Of a stretch of 64,000 nucleotides of DNA, positions 46,051 to 56,626 are shown in pieces (the stretch's first letter is position 1; every line of letters begins with the position of its first letter). Where the stretch lies: positions 193,854,037 through 193,918,036 of the forward strand of contig CM077672.1 in NCBI GenBank assembly GCA_039707655.1, given 5' to 3'. Below the pieces are notes generated by a model that saw nothing but the letters and a program-made list of their open reading frames with translations, made no database searches and was not told the origin of the DNA. Source of the stretch: Elymus sibiricus (lineage: Eukaryota; Streptophyta; Magnoliopsida; Poales; Poaceae). The translations under genes and the position numbers were made by a program.

Positions 46051-48501
46051 ATGGCCTACGCACGTTGCGAGCGCGCTGAGCGCAGGGCTGGCCGCGTGGC
46101 CCAGACAGAGCCGGTGGCCCACGACAATCGCCGCCGCCCCGACGCTGAGGCTGCCGCCGCCACCGACCCCGCTGCCCGCGAGCAGCAGGCCCCCTCCCTG
46201 CACCCCTCCGTGCGGGCAGACGGCCACACCGCCACGGCCTGCTCCCTCGCCTACCGTGGGCCGCCAAACCCGCAGGCCGCGCTGCTCATGGCGCGCGAGC
46301 TGCTCCGCTACTGTCCTGATGACGCCGGCTACGACGCCTGGCTTGGTCGCATCACCGAGCTCGTCAACGTCGCCGGGGACGCCCCGGCGCCTTCTCACTC
46401 GCTCCGCCCTCCACCGTCTCGTGCTGGGGACCTGGCGCACGGCGCTCCCCCGCCGCCTCCTCTACGTGACAAGCGCGCCGGGCCCCAGCGCAGCGCGCGG
46501 GCTCGTGAGCCTTCCCGCGGCGCGTCTTCTCCGGACCACTGCGAGCCTAGCTGCCAGATCGTCCACCGCGCGCCCCCCGATGCGCGAGTGCTCCTCGAGC
46601 ACCAGCGCCAGTGCCAGGACCAGGCCGTTCAAGACGTTGCAGCGGCCGGGCGTCAAAACTGCGCCGCCCTCGCTGGCGCCGTCCCCTCGAGCAGAGTGGG
46701 CTGCCGTGCCTTCACCCGCGAGCTGCGTCGCGTGGTCTGGCCCGCGAAGTTCAAGCCTGAGCTGCCTCCGCCCTACGACGGCACCCCCAACCCCACGAAG
46801 TTCCTCCAGCTCTACGCGTTGAGCGTCGAGGTGGCGAACAGCGACGACAAGGTCATGGCGAACTGGTTCCCCATGGCCCTCAAGCACGGCCCGCGCTCCT
46901 GGCTCATGAACCTCCCTGAGGCTTCCATCTCGTCGTGGGCCGAGCTCTGCAGCCAGTTCATCGCCAACTTCAAGGGCACACAGGACCGCTCCCTCACCAT
47001 CAACGACCTGCGGCGTGTTCGACAGTGCCCAGACGAGACCCTCCGCAAGTACATCCAGTGCTTCAGTCAGGTGCGCAACAAGATCCCGCGCGCTTCCGAC
47101 GCGGTCGTCATCTCCGCATTCTCCACCGGCGTCACGAACATCAAGATGCGCGAGAAGCTCGCCATCAACGGCGAGCTCGACTCCGTGCTCGAGCCGCTCG
47201 ACCTCGCCGACAAGTGCGCCAAGGCTGAAGAAGGCCGCCTCTTCGTCCACAATGACCCCGACGCGGCGATCGACGTCACCAAGGCCAAGAGCAAGGACGT
47301 CAAGCGCAAGGGCCCTGCCGTGCTTGCGGCGGAGCCCGAGCAGAAGCGCGGCCACGACCTCGACGAGCCCAGGAAGGACAACCGGCCACTCTGCGCCTTT
47401 CACAACGTCCGCTCCCACAGCACCGAAGACTGTCATGAGCTCAAGTTGCTCCGCGACGAGCGCCAGAGCCGCCGAGACGACCGCAACGGCCGCGGCGCCG
47501 GCCGCGGAGGTGGCCGCAGCGGCAACCGCTGGGACAGCCGCAACAATAATAGCAACTACCGCCAGGGCTGGCGCGATCAGCCTCGTGAGACCGCCTGGCG
47601 CGACCAGCCTCATGAGGCGAATCCTCAGGCTAATGTCACTCTCCCGCCGCTGCCTCCGCCACCTCGAAGGAACGACGTCAACCAGCCTGACGAGGGCGCT
47701 GGGGGCTACCAGGTGCCTCGCGCGGTTGCCTGCATCCTTGGCGGGTCCCAAGCCCCCGCGTCCGTCCGCCCCTTCAAGCAACTCTCTCGCGAGGTGTACG
47801 CCACCCTCCCGAGGCCTGAGGTCGCGCGGCCCCTCAAGTGGTCGCAGTACGCCATCACCTTCGACTCCAAGGACCACCCCAAGTCCACGGCCTCCACAGG
47901 CGCGCTCCCCTTGCTGTGCACTCCCACCATCAGCAACGTCGCGGTCACCAAGACCCTCGTCGACGGGGGTGCCGGCCTCAACGTGCTCTCCATCGAGACC
48001 TTCGAGACGCTCCAGGTGCCCTACGACCAGCTGATGCCGACCAGGCCCTTCTCCGGAGTGACCGATGGCTCCACCATTCCGCTGGGGCAGGTGCGCCTCC
48101 CCGTCACCTTTGGCACCCGCAAGAACTACCACACTGAGCTCATCGACTTCGACGTGGTGCACATCGGCCTGCCCTACAATGCCATCTTGGGCTACCCAGC
48201 TCTCACCAAGTTTATGGCGGCCACTCATCACGCCTACAACGTCCTCAAGATGCTTGGCTGCAGCGGCATCATCACCGTCGCCTGCGACGAAAAGGACGCG
48301 GCCAGCACCCTCGAGCGCGCCTACAAGGCTGCCGCTGTCGCGCACCCAGCCGACGAGGACGCGGCCGAGCCTTTCGAAGCCGCGCCAGCGAAGAAGAAGC
48401 AGCTGTTTTCTCAGGACCGCGCCGAGACGAAGAAGGTGTCGGTGGACGGCAGCGGCTCCGGCCCCGCCTTCACCATCGGCACAGGCCTCCCTCCTTCATA
48501 G
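46051..48501 (+). CDS. gag: Gag-protease of W, open 816-codon frame
   Basis: The ATG at 46051 (MAYARCERAERRAG) is the first in frame after the primer-binding site. The N-terminal 240 residues are Ala/Pro/Arg-rich. The gag (capsid) domain follows at about residues 243-350 (GTPNPTKFLQLYALSVE, then SWAELCSQFIANFKG). A zinc finger of the CAFHNVRSHSTEDC type lies at about residue 447, then an Arg/Gly-rich RNA-binding stretch. The aspartic protease has LVDGGAGLNVLS at about residue 636, with YNAILGYPALTKFMA downstream. The frame ends at a TAG (48499-48501) where related copies read through to RT. A 627-codon minus-strand frame over the same DNA is a shadow of the GC-rich codons. Confidence 0.9.
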   Translation: MAYARCERAERRAGRVAQTEPVAHDNRRRPDAEAAAATDPAAREQQAPSLHPSVRADGHTATACSLAYRGPPNPQAALLMARELLRYCPDDAGYDAWLGRITELVNVAGDAPAPSHSLRPPPSRAGDLAHGAPPPPPLRDKRAGPQRSARAREPSRGASSPDHCEPSCQIVHRAPPDARVLLEHQRQCQDQAVQDVAAAGRQNCAALAGAVPSSRVGCRAFTRELRRVVWPAKFKPELPPPYDGTPNPTKFLQLYALSVEVANSDDKVMANWFPMALKHGPRSWLMNLPEASISSWAELCSQFIANFKGTQDRSLTINDLRRVRQCPDETLRKYIQCFSQVRNKIPRASDAVVISAFSTGVTNIKMREKLAINGELDSVLEPLDLADKCAKAEEGRLFVHNDPDAAIDVTKAKSKDVKRKGPAVLAAEPEQKRGHDLDEPRKDNRPLCAFHNVRSHSTEDCHELKLLRDERQSRRDDRNGRGAGRGGGRSGNRWDSRNNNSNYRQGWRDQPRETAWRDQPHEANPQANVTLPPLPPPPRRNDVNQPDEGAGGYQVPRAVACILGGSQAPASVRPFKQLSREVYATLPRPEVARPLKWSQYAITFDSKDHPKSTASTGALPLLCTPTISNVAVTKTLVDGGAGLNVLSIETFETLQVPYDQLMPTRPFSGVTDGSTIPLGQVRLPVTFGTRKNYHTELIDFDVVHIGLPYNAILGYPALTKFMAATHHAYNVLKMLGCSGIITVACDEKDAASTLERAYKAAAVAHPADEDAAEPFEAAPAKKKQLFSQDRAETKKVSVDGSGSGPAFTIGTGLPPS

Positions 48502-51500
48502 GAAAGCGTGCTCGTCACCTTCCTTCGGGCAAACTAGGATGTTTTTGCCTGGAAAGCATCCGACTTGTCCGGTGTGCCGAGGGAGGTGATCGAGCACCAC
48601 TTAGCGGTGTACCCCAATGCATGCCCGGTCAAGCAGAAAGCGCGGCGCCAGGCGCCAGAGAAGCAAGAGTTCATCGTCAGTGAAGTTCAGAAGCTCCAAG
48701 AAGCCGGAGTCATTCATGAGGTGCGCCATCCCGAATGGCTCGCCAACCCAGTCGTCGTTCCCAAGAAGGGCGGCAAGGAACGCATGTGCGTCGACTTCAC
48801 CAGCCTCAACAAGTTCTGCCCTCAGGATCCGTTTCCGCTGCCCCGCATCGATCAGATCGTGGATTCCACAGCCGGGTGTGATCTGCTATGTTTCCTAGAT
48901 GCCTTCTCAGGCTATCATCAGATCAAGATGGCGGCCGAAGACGTGGAGAAGACGGCCTTCATCACCCCCTGCGGCGTATTTTGTTACGTCTGCATGCCCT
49001 TCAGTTTAAGGAGCGCGGGCGCCACCTTCCAGTGGCTAATGCACATCACTCTGGGGCCTCATATGGGGAGGAACGCGGCGGCCTACGTCGACGACATCGT
49101 GGTCAAATCTCGCGAGGCTGGATCCCTCATCGCGGACCTCCAGGAGACATTTCCCAACCTGCGCAAGGTTAAGCTCAAGCTCAACCCGGAGAAGTGCGTC
49201 TTTGGAGTCCCCTCCGGCAAGCTCCTCGGCTTCCTAGTCTCGCACCGTGGCATCGAGGCCAACCCAAAGAAGATCAAGGCCATCGAGAAAATGCGCCCTC
49301 CCCGGACCCTCAAGGAAATGCAGCGCTTGGTGGGGTGTATGGCGTCCTTAGGGCGTTTCATCTCCAAGTTTGGCGAACGAGCCCTGCCCTTCTTCAAGCT
49401 CCTGAAGAGGTCCGGCTCCTTCAAGTGGACTCCTGAGGCAGACGCCGCCTTTGAAGCCCTCAAGAGGTACCTCACGAGCCCGCCCATCATGGTCGTGCCG
49501 CGCTCTCGCGAGCCCTTGCTCCTGTACTTGGCGGCCACCCCCTAGACGGCCAGCGCGGCGTTGGTGGCGGTGCGGGAGGAGCGCGTCTATGTCAAAGAAA
49601 AACCCTCGGCGCCCCTACAGACTCACTAGACCGCTGAGCCTCGCGAGCCCCTGGGGCCTCGCGAGCCTCTTGAGCCTCATGAGGCCGCCGTCCCACACAA
49701 GCCTTTTGAGCCCCGCGAGCCTCCCGAGCCTCGCGAGTCTCCCGAGCCTTCCAAGGCATTCGAGGAGCAAGCCGTCACAACAGCTACGCGCCTCATCGAG
49801 CACCCCGTGTACTTCGTCAGCACTGTGCTAAGGGACGCGCACGAGCGCTACCCCATGCAGCAGAAGCTTCTCCTCGCGCTCCTCGTCGCCTCCAGGAAGA
49901 TGCGCCACTACTTTCAGGGTCATCCCATCAAGGTCATTTCCTCCTACCCCTTGGAGCAAGTTCTGCGCTGCCCCAACGCCGCCGGCCGCGTCGCCGAGTG
50001 GAACATCGAGCTGCAAGCCATCCAACTGGAGTTCTCCACCACCAGAGTCATCAAAGGCGCAGCTCTGGCCGACTTCGTGGCAGAATGGACGGACACGTAC
50101 GAGGACGAGCCTCGCGAGGCCCAGTCCCTCCTGCCAGGGGATGAGGCGCCTGGCGGATGGACCATGCACTTCGGCGGCGCTTTCTCCCGACAGGGCGCGG
50201 GGGCTGGGGTCATGCTCACCTCGCCAACAGGAGACATGCTCTACTACGCTGTGCAGCTCTGCTTCAGGCACACCGACAAGGTCTCCAACAACATCGCAGA
50301 GTATGAGGGCTTCATCGCCGGCCTCAAGGCCGCGTTCGCCCTAGGCATCAAGCGTCTGACTATCAAGGGCGATTCGCAACTCCTCGTCAACTTCTCCAAC
50401 AAAAGCTACAAGCCCAAGGACGAGCACATGGCCGCCTACCTGGAAGAGGTACATAAACTTGAGAAGCGCTTTCTTGGCCTGGAGCTGTAGCACATCCCCC
50501 GCGGCAGCAACAAAGAGGCCGACGACATCGCCAAACGAGCGTCACGTCGCGAGCCCCAGAGCCCCGGCGTCTTTGAGGAAAGGCTCCTCAAGCCATCCGC
50601 CGCACCCCCAGCCGCGAGCACGGCGCTCCTTCGCGAGGAACTACCGCCCGCGCCACCCACGGGCGCGCCAGACTATGGCCTGGCCTCAGGAGCCCGCCTG
50701 CTGCTGGCGCTCGAGCCTCAAGCAGATAGCTGGGCCGTGAAGCTGAAGGCTTACTTGCTTCGCGGCACCTTGCCAGAGGAGGACTCGGAAGCGGAGCGCG
50801 TGGCCCGGCAGGCCATCGCCTACTGCATACAAGATGGCGAGCTGTACCGCAGGCGCCCCAATGGCGTCTCGCTGCGGTGCATCTCTGAAGAGCAAGGGCG
50901 CGAGTTGCTGGCTGATATACATGGAGGAGACTGTGGCCACCACTCTTCATCACGCACCCTCGTTGGTAAGGTTTTCCGCAGCGGCTTCTACTGGCCCACT
51001 GCTCTACGTGACACTACCGCACTGGTCCAAGCCTACGAGGCCTACCAATTCCACGCCAAGCAGATCCACCAGCCGGCGCAAGGCCTCCAGACGATCCCCC
51101 TCTCATGGCCCTTCGCGGTCTGGGGGCTGGACATCCTGGGGCCTTTTCCTCTCGCGGCTGGTGGTTATCGCTACCTCTACGTCGCCATCGACAAGTTCAC
51201 CAAGTGGGCGGAGGTCGAGCCGGTGTGCACCATCCCGGCAGGCTCCGCCGTCAAGTTCATTAAGGGCCTCATGAGCCGCTTTGGAGTTCCCAATCGCATC
51301 ATCACCGACAATGGCTCCCAGTTCACGAGCGGCCTCTTCAAGTCCTACTGCGCCAACCTCGGCACGCAGATCTGCTACGCCTCGGTGGCGCACCCGCGAA
51401 GCAATGGCCAGGCCGAGCGCGCCAACGCCGAGGTCCTCAAGGGCCTCAAGACAAGGAGCTTCAAGAAGAAACTTGAGGCCTGCGGCAAGGGCTGGCTCGA

Positions 51501-51969
51501 CGAGTTGCAGTCCGTGCTATGGTCCATCCACACGACGGCGAGCAAGCCTACTGGCGAGACGCCCTTCTTCCTCATCTACGGCGCTGAGGCGGTCCTCCCA
51601 CTGGAGCTTAAGCACGGCTCCCCGCGAGTCCTTGCCTTCGACGAGGCGTGCCAGGATGGCTCGCGGGAGACCGATCTGCTGCTCCTCGAGGAGGGCCGCC
51701 GTTAGGCCGCCCTTTGTGCTGCGAGGTACCAGCAGGCCTTGCGCCGCTACCACAGCCGCAACATCCGCCCTCGCACTCTCGAGGTCGGCGACCTCGTCCT
51801 GCGCAGGATCCTCTCCAGAGAGGGACTACACAAACTCTCACCTATGTGGGAAGGCCCTTTCAGGGTTACTCATGTCTCCAGGCCCGGCTCATCCCGGCTG
51901 GAGACGGAGGACAGAGTTCCTGTGCCTAACGCCTGGAACATCCAACACCTCCGCAAGTTCTACCCGTGA
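48502..51969 (+). pseudogene. pol: RT, RNase H, archaeal-type RNase H and integrase of W; six TAG stops in total
   Basis: Same frame as gag-protease throughout, with no frameshift. Stops, all TAG: 48499, 48535, 49543, 49627, 50488 and 51703. RT carries MCVDFTSLNKFCPQDPFPLP and YVDD at 49084-49095. The first RNase H is split by an Glu-Pro-Arg repeat (about 49633-49760). The archaeal-type RNase H reads MHFGGAF where Z has MHFDGAF, so the first catalytic Asp is lost (codon 50173-50175). The integrase zinc finger reads YEAYQ instead of CEACQ (codons 51034 and 51043). The catalytic triad remains (WGLDILG, TDNGSQF, GQAERAN). It ends NIQHLRKFYP. Integration and RNA removal are both disabled. Confidence 0.88.
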
Positions 51970-52062
51970 CCCTCATGAGTACGAACGAAACGGGGTTGTA
52001 CACGCCCCGGAGCCTCTCATTGCGTTCGCCTGATGGGCCCGTGAGAGCTCCCGCCCACGCCC

Positions 52063-52220
52063 CAGTGGAAGCCCCATGCTCCGCGCTGGCGGAATGATCG
52101 ACCCGCGATCATACCCACACCCCTGTGGAAGCCCCATGCTCCGCGCTGGCGGAACGATCGACCCGCGATCATACCCACACCCCTGTGGAAGCCCCATGTT
52201 CCGCGCTGGCGGAACAATCA
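52063..52220. repeat. 60 bp tandem repeat in W, about 2.6 copies
   Basis: A 60-base unit containing AAGCCCCATGCTCCGCGCTG, then GGCGGAACGATCGACCCGCG and ATCATACCCACACCCCTGTGG, is repeated with one or two changes per copy. It starts 94 bases after the integrase stop. Tandem repeats between pol and the 3' LTR are known in Tat/Ogre-like elements and can seed satellites. A minus-strand frame spans it but is only the translated repeat. Confidence 0.85.
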
Positions 52221-52223
52221 ACT

Positions 52224-52385
52224 GAGGGCGCCCCACGGCTGCACCAGCCTCAAGCTGACCCGTGCCGGACACGGCAGCGCTCTTTTTCTCATTTTGGTGT
52301 GTAATTGAGGGCGCCCCACGGGTTGCACCAACCTCAAGCTAACCCGTGCCGGACAAGGCAGCCGCATCTTTGTTTGGTTATGTAA
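52224..52385. repeat. 83 bp direct duplication in W
   Basis: GAGGGCGCCCCACGG starts both units, at 52224 and 52307. Both contain AAGCT(G/A)ACCCGTGCCGGACA. The second unit has diverged by several bases. It directly follows the 60 bp array. Confidence 0.75.
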
Positions 52386-53281
52386 TGGGTTGCTCTCTTG
52401 AATCCGTAAATTTCCATTTCCTTATATGGAGTTTCGTTTTCACCTTGCCTCACGAGCCTCGCGCGCTCATGACGTCCCTCATGTGCCTCACGCGAGCAGG
52501 GGCTGGACACGGTGCCTGCGCTCGGGTCAGTCCTAGCAGCACTGAAAAATCCAAGCGACCGGGCTCTGGCTCGCGGGCCTGCCCTGTGCACGCCACCCCA
52601 CCAAGGTCCTTGGTGTCCTGTCTCCTCGCGTAATACCCATGAACGAACGAACGAACGCGCGCTGTCGTTGAGTGCTTTGCGTGCAGCTATCTCAGGAGCA
52701 GGTCCCTGGAAGGATCTCGCGAGGTAGCACCCTCAGGACCTCAGGAGGCCAGCAGGCACCGCCTTGGGGACCAACCCTTAGCGGTCGTCCCTGCAAGAGA
52801 CCTCGCGAGTGGAACCCTCACAAGACGTACCCTGCGAGAGACAGCCCACCATGCTACCTCCTGGAGGGCTAAGTCTCCCGTCTCGCGAGCCACCCTCGCC
52901 GTCTCTCGATCCTTCCCCTCCGACGGCCTCACGAGCGCTAGTGTTCCTCTTGGCGCAAGCCGCTTGTGCGTTAAAGGCGGGCTCCCTGAGCATCGCGCCT
53001 CAGGAACCCTCACTAGCTCCCGGTGCCCCTCGCCTCCTGGCCTTGTCCAGGCATCGTGACCTGACATACCAGCGACGGCTATGGCCGCTCAAGAGCAGGG
53101 CCCTGACAACGTAGAGCATCATGGCAAGCAAAAAGAGAAGAACATGCTTTAAGAGAAAGCCTCGCGAGGGCTCGAATGTCCGTTATAGCAAACATAAAGT
53201 ATTTAACACCAGGGCATCGTCGCCACGCCCCCACGGGCCACATCGATCTAGTGCAGGGTGACAAAGGGAAAAAGCACCCTA
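52386..53281. other. Non-coding spacer of W rich in CTCGCGAG-type words
   Basis: No coding sequence is evident. CTCGCGAG or one-base variants occur repeatedly (for example near 52457, 52717, 52803, 52884 and 53161), as in the LTR and the RNase H linker. This is the 3' end side of the antisense gene. Confidence 0.55.
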
Positions 53282-56200
53282 GGAGCTCGTGCCGTCGTCG
53301 TCTTCGCCGGCGCCGTCACCGTCGGAGCTCTCGCCACAGCCGCAGGAGTACTTCCCGAGTAACGCGCTCACATGGCCTTCCACCGCCCTTGCGAGCCCAT
53401 CACAAAGCTCCTCGGGGACTGGGGCTATCACCTTGTCAAGGTCGAAGTTGGGGTCAGAGTGGAGGAGGTGTCTGAAGACGCGAGTCGCCGCCAAGGAGAA
53501 GAGGCTGCGACACTCCTCCTCCAGGATACCGTCCACCACCTTGGCTCCGTCCTCAAGCCGTTCCACGAGCTTGGTGGAGAAGTCGATGTAGTCGGTGTCG
53601 CGGGACTCGCGGAGGGCCCCAAGCTTTCCCTGGCAGATGGAATTCAAGGCATCGTGGGCGCGGATCTCGAGGGATTGAAGTGCCTTGACACGCTCGCGAT
53701 GCTCCTGTTCCTGATCAACGGCGCCAGAGCCGGGCTGCGGCGCGGCTCCCCGGCGGGTCTCCGCCTCGGCAAGCGCTGCCTTGAGATCAGTGACCTCCAT
53801 CCGGAGCCGCTCGCGTTCTGACTCGAAGGCGTCAGCATCCTCTTGGACCTTCCTTTCTTTGGCCTCCAGTCGGGCGTTGGCGTCGGTGACGCACTTCGTC
53901 TGAGCCTCCTGGGCATCGGCCAGCTGGCGCCCCAGCGTCTCCAGACGCTCCTTCACCATGGCCTTCTCGGGCGCCTTCTTCTCGAGGCCCTCCGTGCGTG
54001 ACTCGAGGTCTGCCTCGCGGGCTGCGGCCTCCTTCTCGCGAGTGGCAAGGGTGCCTTCCCGCGCGAGGAGCGACCGCGCCCGCTCGGCGTGTTGGTCTTG
54101 GACCTCTTTCAGGAGGGTCTCCGCCTCTTCGCGGCGCACGGTGGCCGCTTCGGCCTCCTGGAGGGCTCTCGCGCGAGCCCCCTCCGCTTCGGCGGTGTCC
54201 CTCTCGCGCAATGCGCGAGCACGTTCGTCATGACGCCGGGCCGTATCGACGGCGACGCTGAGCCGGCGCCACCCGTCGACAGGTTTCAGGCGCTCCTCGG
54301 CGAGGCGCGTCTCCGCGTCCTGGAAGTCCGTGCCAAGCCGAGCGAGCACGGCCTTGGCGTTGCGCAAGGCTTCAGGCCTAAGCAAAGCACGGTCACTCGC
54401 AAGGACCAGGGGCCAGTCCGGGCCGGGCCCTTTGGCACCCTCCGCTGCGACGGCGAGGGAGCCCTTGGCGCCGCTTGCCTGGGGTGGCGGGCTCGCCAGG
54501 CCGCCCCCTCGTTCAGCCGCGGCGGTGCGCTACGGGGGCTCTCAGTGTCGGTCATGGCACGCCCCGCAACTCCTTCCCCTGCGCCCAAGGAGGCCCCCGG
54601 CGGGGGGCAGACGCTTCGGCCTCCCTCGTCGTCGCTTCCTTGCCCGCGGCAGGGCCAAGGGGGAGGGCGTCTCCGCCTCCTGAGGCTGCCTCCCGAGGCT
54701 CCCCCATTTCGGCCTCACGGGATGTGCCCGCGTGCGACCCTGGAGGAGCGACTGCCCCCTCCTCGATTTCCGTACACCCCGCTTCGGCGTCGGGACGGCG
54801 GGTGGCCTCTCCACGCCCTCCGGCACCGGCGGCGGGCATCGACGCCCCCTGCGGGTTGGGGGTAACCCTCGCCTCCGTCATTGCCTTCTTCTTCTTCTTC
54901 TTCTGATCCGCGGCAGATCCCCTGCGCGAATGGTGGCTCAGCTCCGAGCCGGGTAAAAGATCAAGAATTAAGGACGCTGACGTGCCACTTCCTCTTCTTC
55001 TCCCCCACAGACGGCTGGCTGGCGCTGCCCTCGCCGAGCATCTCTTCGGCGCCGCCGCTCGGGCCCCCGGGGCGTGCCGCGGTAGACCCGGACGCGTCGT
55101 CACCCGTCTCCGGGCCCTGGGCGGCTTCAGCCCCATGACGGGCCTCAAGCGCTGGGGGCTCGCCCGCCCCCGTGTCGGGAGCCCACGTCGCCCGGGCGGG
55201 ACGCTCTCGGCGTCATCATCCTTGAGCTCACAGATGAGCTGACGGCGAGCGCGTGGTGGCACCCGGCTGAGGTCGTCCTCCGTGGCCTCCTCCGAATCTC
55301 CGTTGCCGCTGCTGCTTCCCGAATCCACCTCCACCACGAGGGGGTTGTCGCGGGGCCCGACGTGGCCCTCCGGCATGAGGCCCCACTGATGGAAGAGGGG
55401 CATCACCTTCACCAGCTCCTCCTTCTATGGATAGCGAAAAAGCGGGAGTGCCCCCTCAGGCGTTTCCGCGGCAGGAGTATTGAGCAGAATCGCCAGGGCC
55501 CCGTCCAGCACGTCTGACCCCAGGCTGCCCGGCTTCAGCCTCATGGCGTCGTCCGCACCGGAGTACTCCCACATGGGGCGCGAGTGCTGCTGAAGGGGCG
55601 CGATGCGCCGCCGCAGGTACTCCCTGACAACCGCCGTCCCCGACAGTGCTGTGGCCCGGTGCGCCGCCATCCGCTCAAGGACGGGCTCCATCCTCGGGTC
55701 GGCGAGCTTCTCGTGCCCCCACACGGCGATCTTCTCGGCCGGGTCCGTAGGGATCATCAGGAGCCGGTTGGTCTGGCGCGCGTCCATATAGACCCAGCGC
55801 TGCCGGTATCCTTCCACCTTCTTCGCAACCCTCAAGTTGATAATGCCGTCCTCCATTCCCTTGACGGCAAGGAATGACGCGCATCCGGAGCGCTGGTCCG
55901 CCGCCGTTAGCCGCAGGCAGAAGAAGTGGCGGAAGAGCGCCACAGAGGGCCTCACGCCCACGAAGGCCTCGCAGTAAAAGGCGAACATGGCCAGGAGAAA
56001 AATGGAGTTGGGTTGAAGATGAAGAGCGTGAACCTGATAGTGGGCAAGTATAGCATAGAAGAAGTCCGAAAATGGTGGCACCAACCCTGCATACACGCTG
56101 TGGAGGAAGAAGGGTTAGGCCGTCACCCCAAGGTCGCGCTGCGCGAGCGACCCCGGCCAGATTTGGGTCGCCTGGTTCTCGTTCTGGCCGCCGGCCACGA

Positions 56201-56465
56201 ACGGAAGCACCCTGCCCAAACCTCCTTCGTCGTCGATGGCGGAGCGCTGCAGCGCCGCCCCAAGGACGGGCGCGCTTGGGGACGGGGTCACCTCCTTCCC
56301 CCTCTTGCCGGCGGGAGCCATCTGCGCGGCGGAGGCGCGGACCGGGAGCAAGAACATGCGAAGCTCGAAGGGGGGAATCGCGAGGAGCTGCGCGCGAGAA
56401 GGAAAGGCGCAGAGGGGTCGAGCGTGTGATGGAAGGCAATGATGGCCTCGCGCCGCCCGCGCCAT
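53282..56465 (-). pseudogene. Antisense accessory gene of W (PF04195-like), broken
   Basis: Runs opposite to gag-pol, between pol and the 3' LTR. The N-terminus is uncertain; MAPAGKRGKEV at 56321 is a plausible start. Frame 1 covers 56465-54552 with stops at 56115-56117 and about 55425. It holds the PF04195-like part near 56030-55920 (LQPNSIFLLAMFAFYCEAFVG), then VKGMEDGIINLRV and a low-complexity acidic/Pro-rich stretch with a (CTT)n microsatellite at about 54890. A frame change near 54400-54550 leads into a 368-codon frame, ending at 53282, of Ala/Glu/Arg-rich coiled coil (REEAETLLKEVQDQHAER) and a C-terminal block (FSLAATRVFRHLLHSDPNFD). It matches the X gene in order but not closely in sequence. 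Function unknown. Confidence 0.62.
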
Positions 56466-56626
56466 GATTTATGTCAGCGCGGCAGTTCCCGAGGCGTCGT
56501 GGGGAAGTGGGGGCGTCGCCCGTCACATCGTGTGACACGCGTCGCGCCTGGCCGCAGGCGGTTAGGGCCCGCGCCGTTTCGCCCCTCTGTAGGCGGGAAC
56601 CTGCGCGCCGCGGGCCCGGGGACTAC

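Noticed and set aside
46462..48345. 627-codon open frame on the minus strand over W gag
   Set aside because: It is the complement of GC-rich gag codons; composition is Val/Leu/Gly/Asp shadow-like, with no domain, while the plus strand has clear gag and protease motifs.
48499..51705. TAG recoding (stop read-through) in W pol
   Set aside because: Six TAGs at scattered sites, with catalytic residues also lost, fits decay; no read-through context or pseudoknot was evident.
52063..52220. 60 bp direct repeats as a CRISPR array
   Set aside because: Units are contiguous with no spacers and lie inside a plant retrotransposon.
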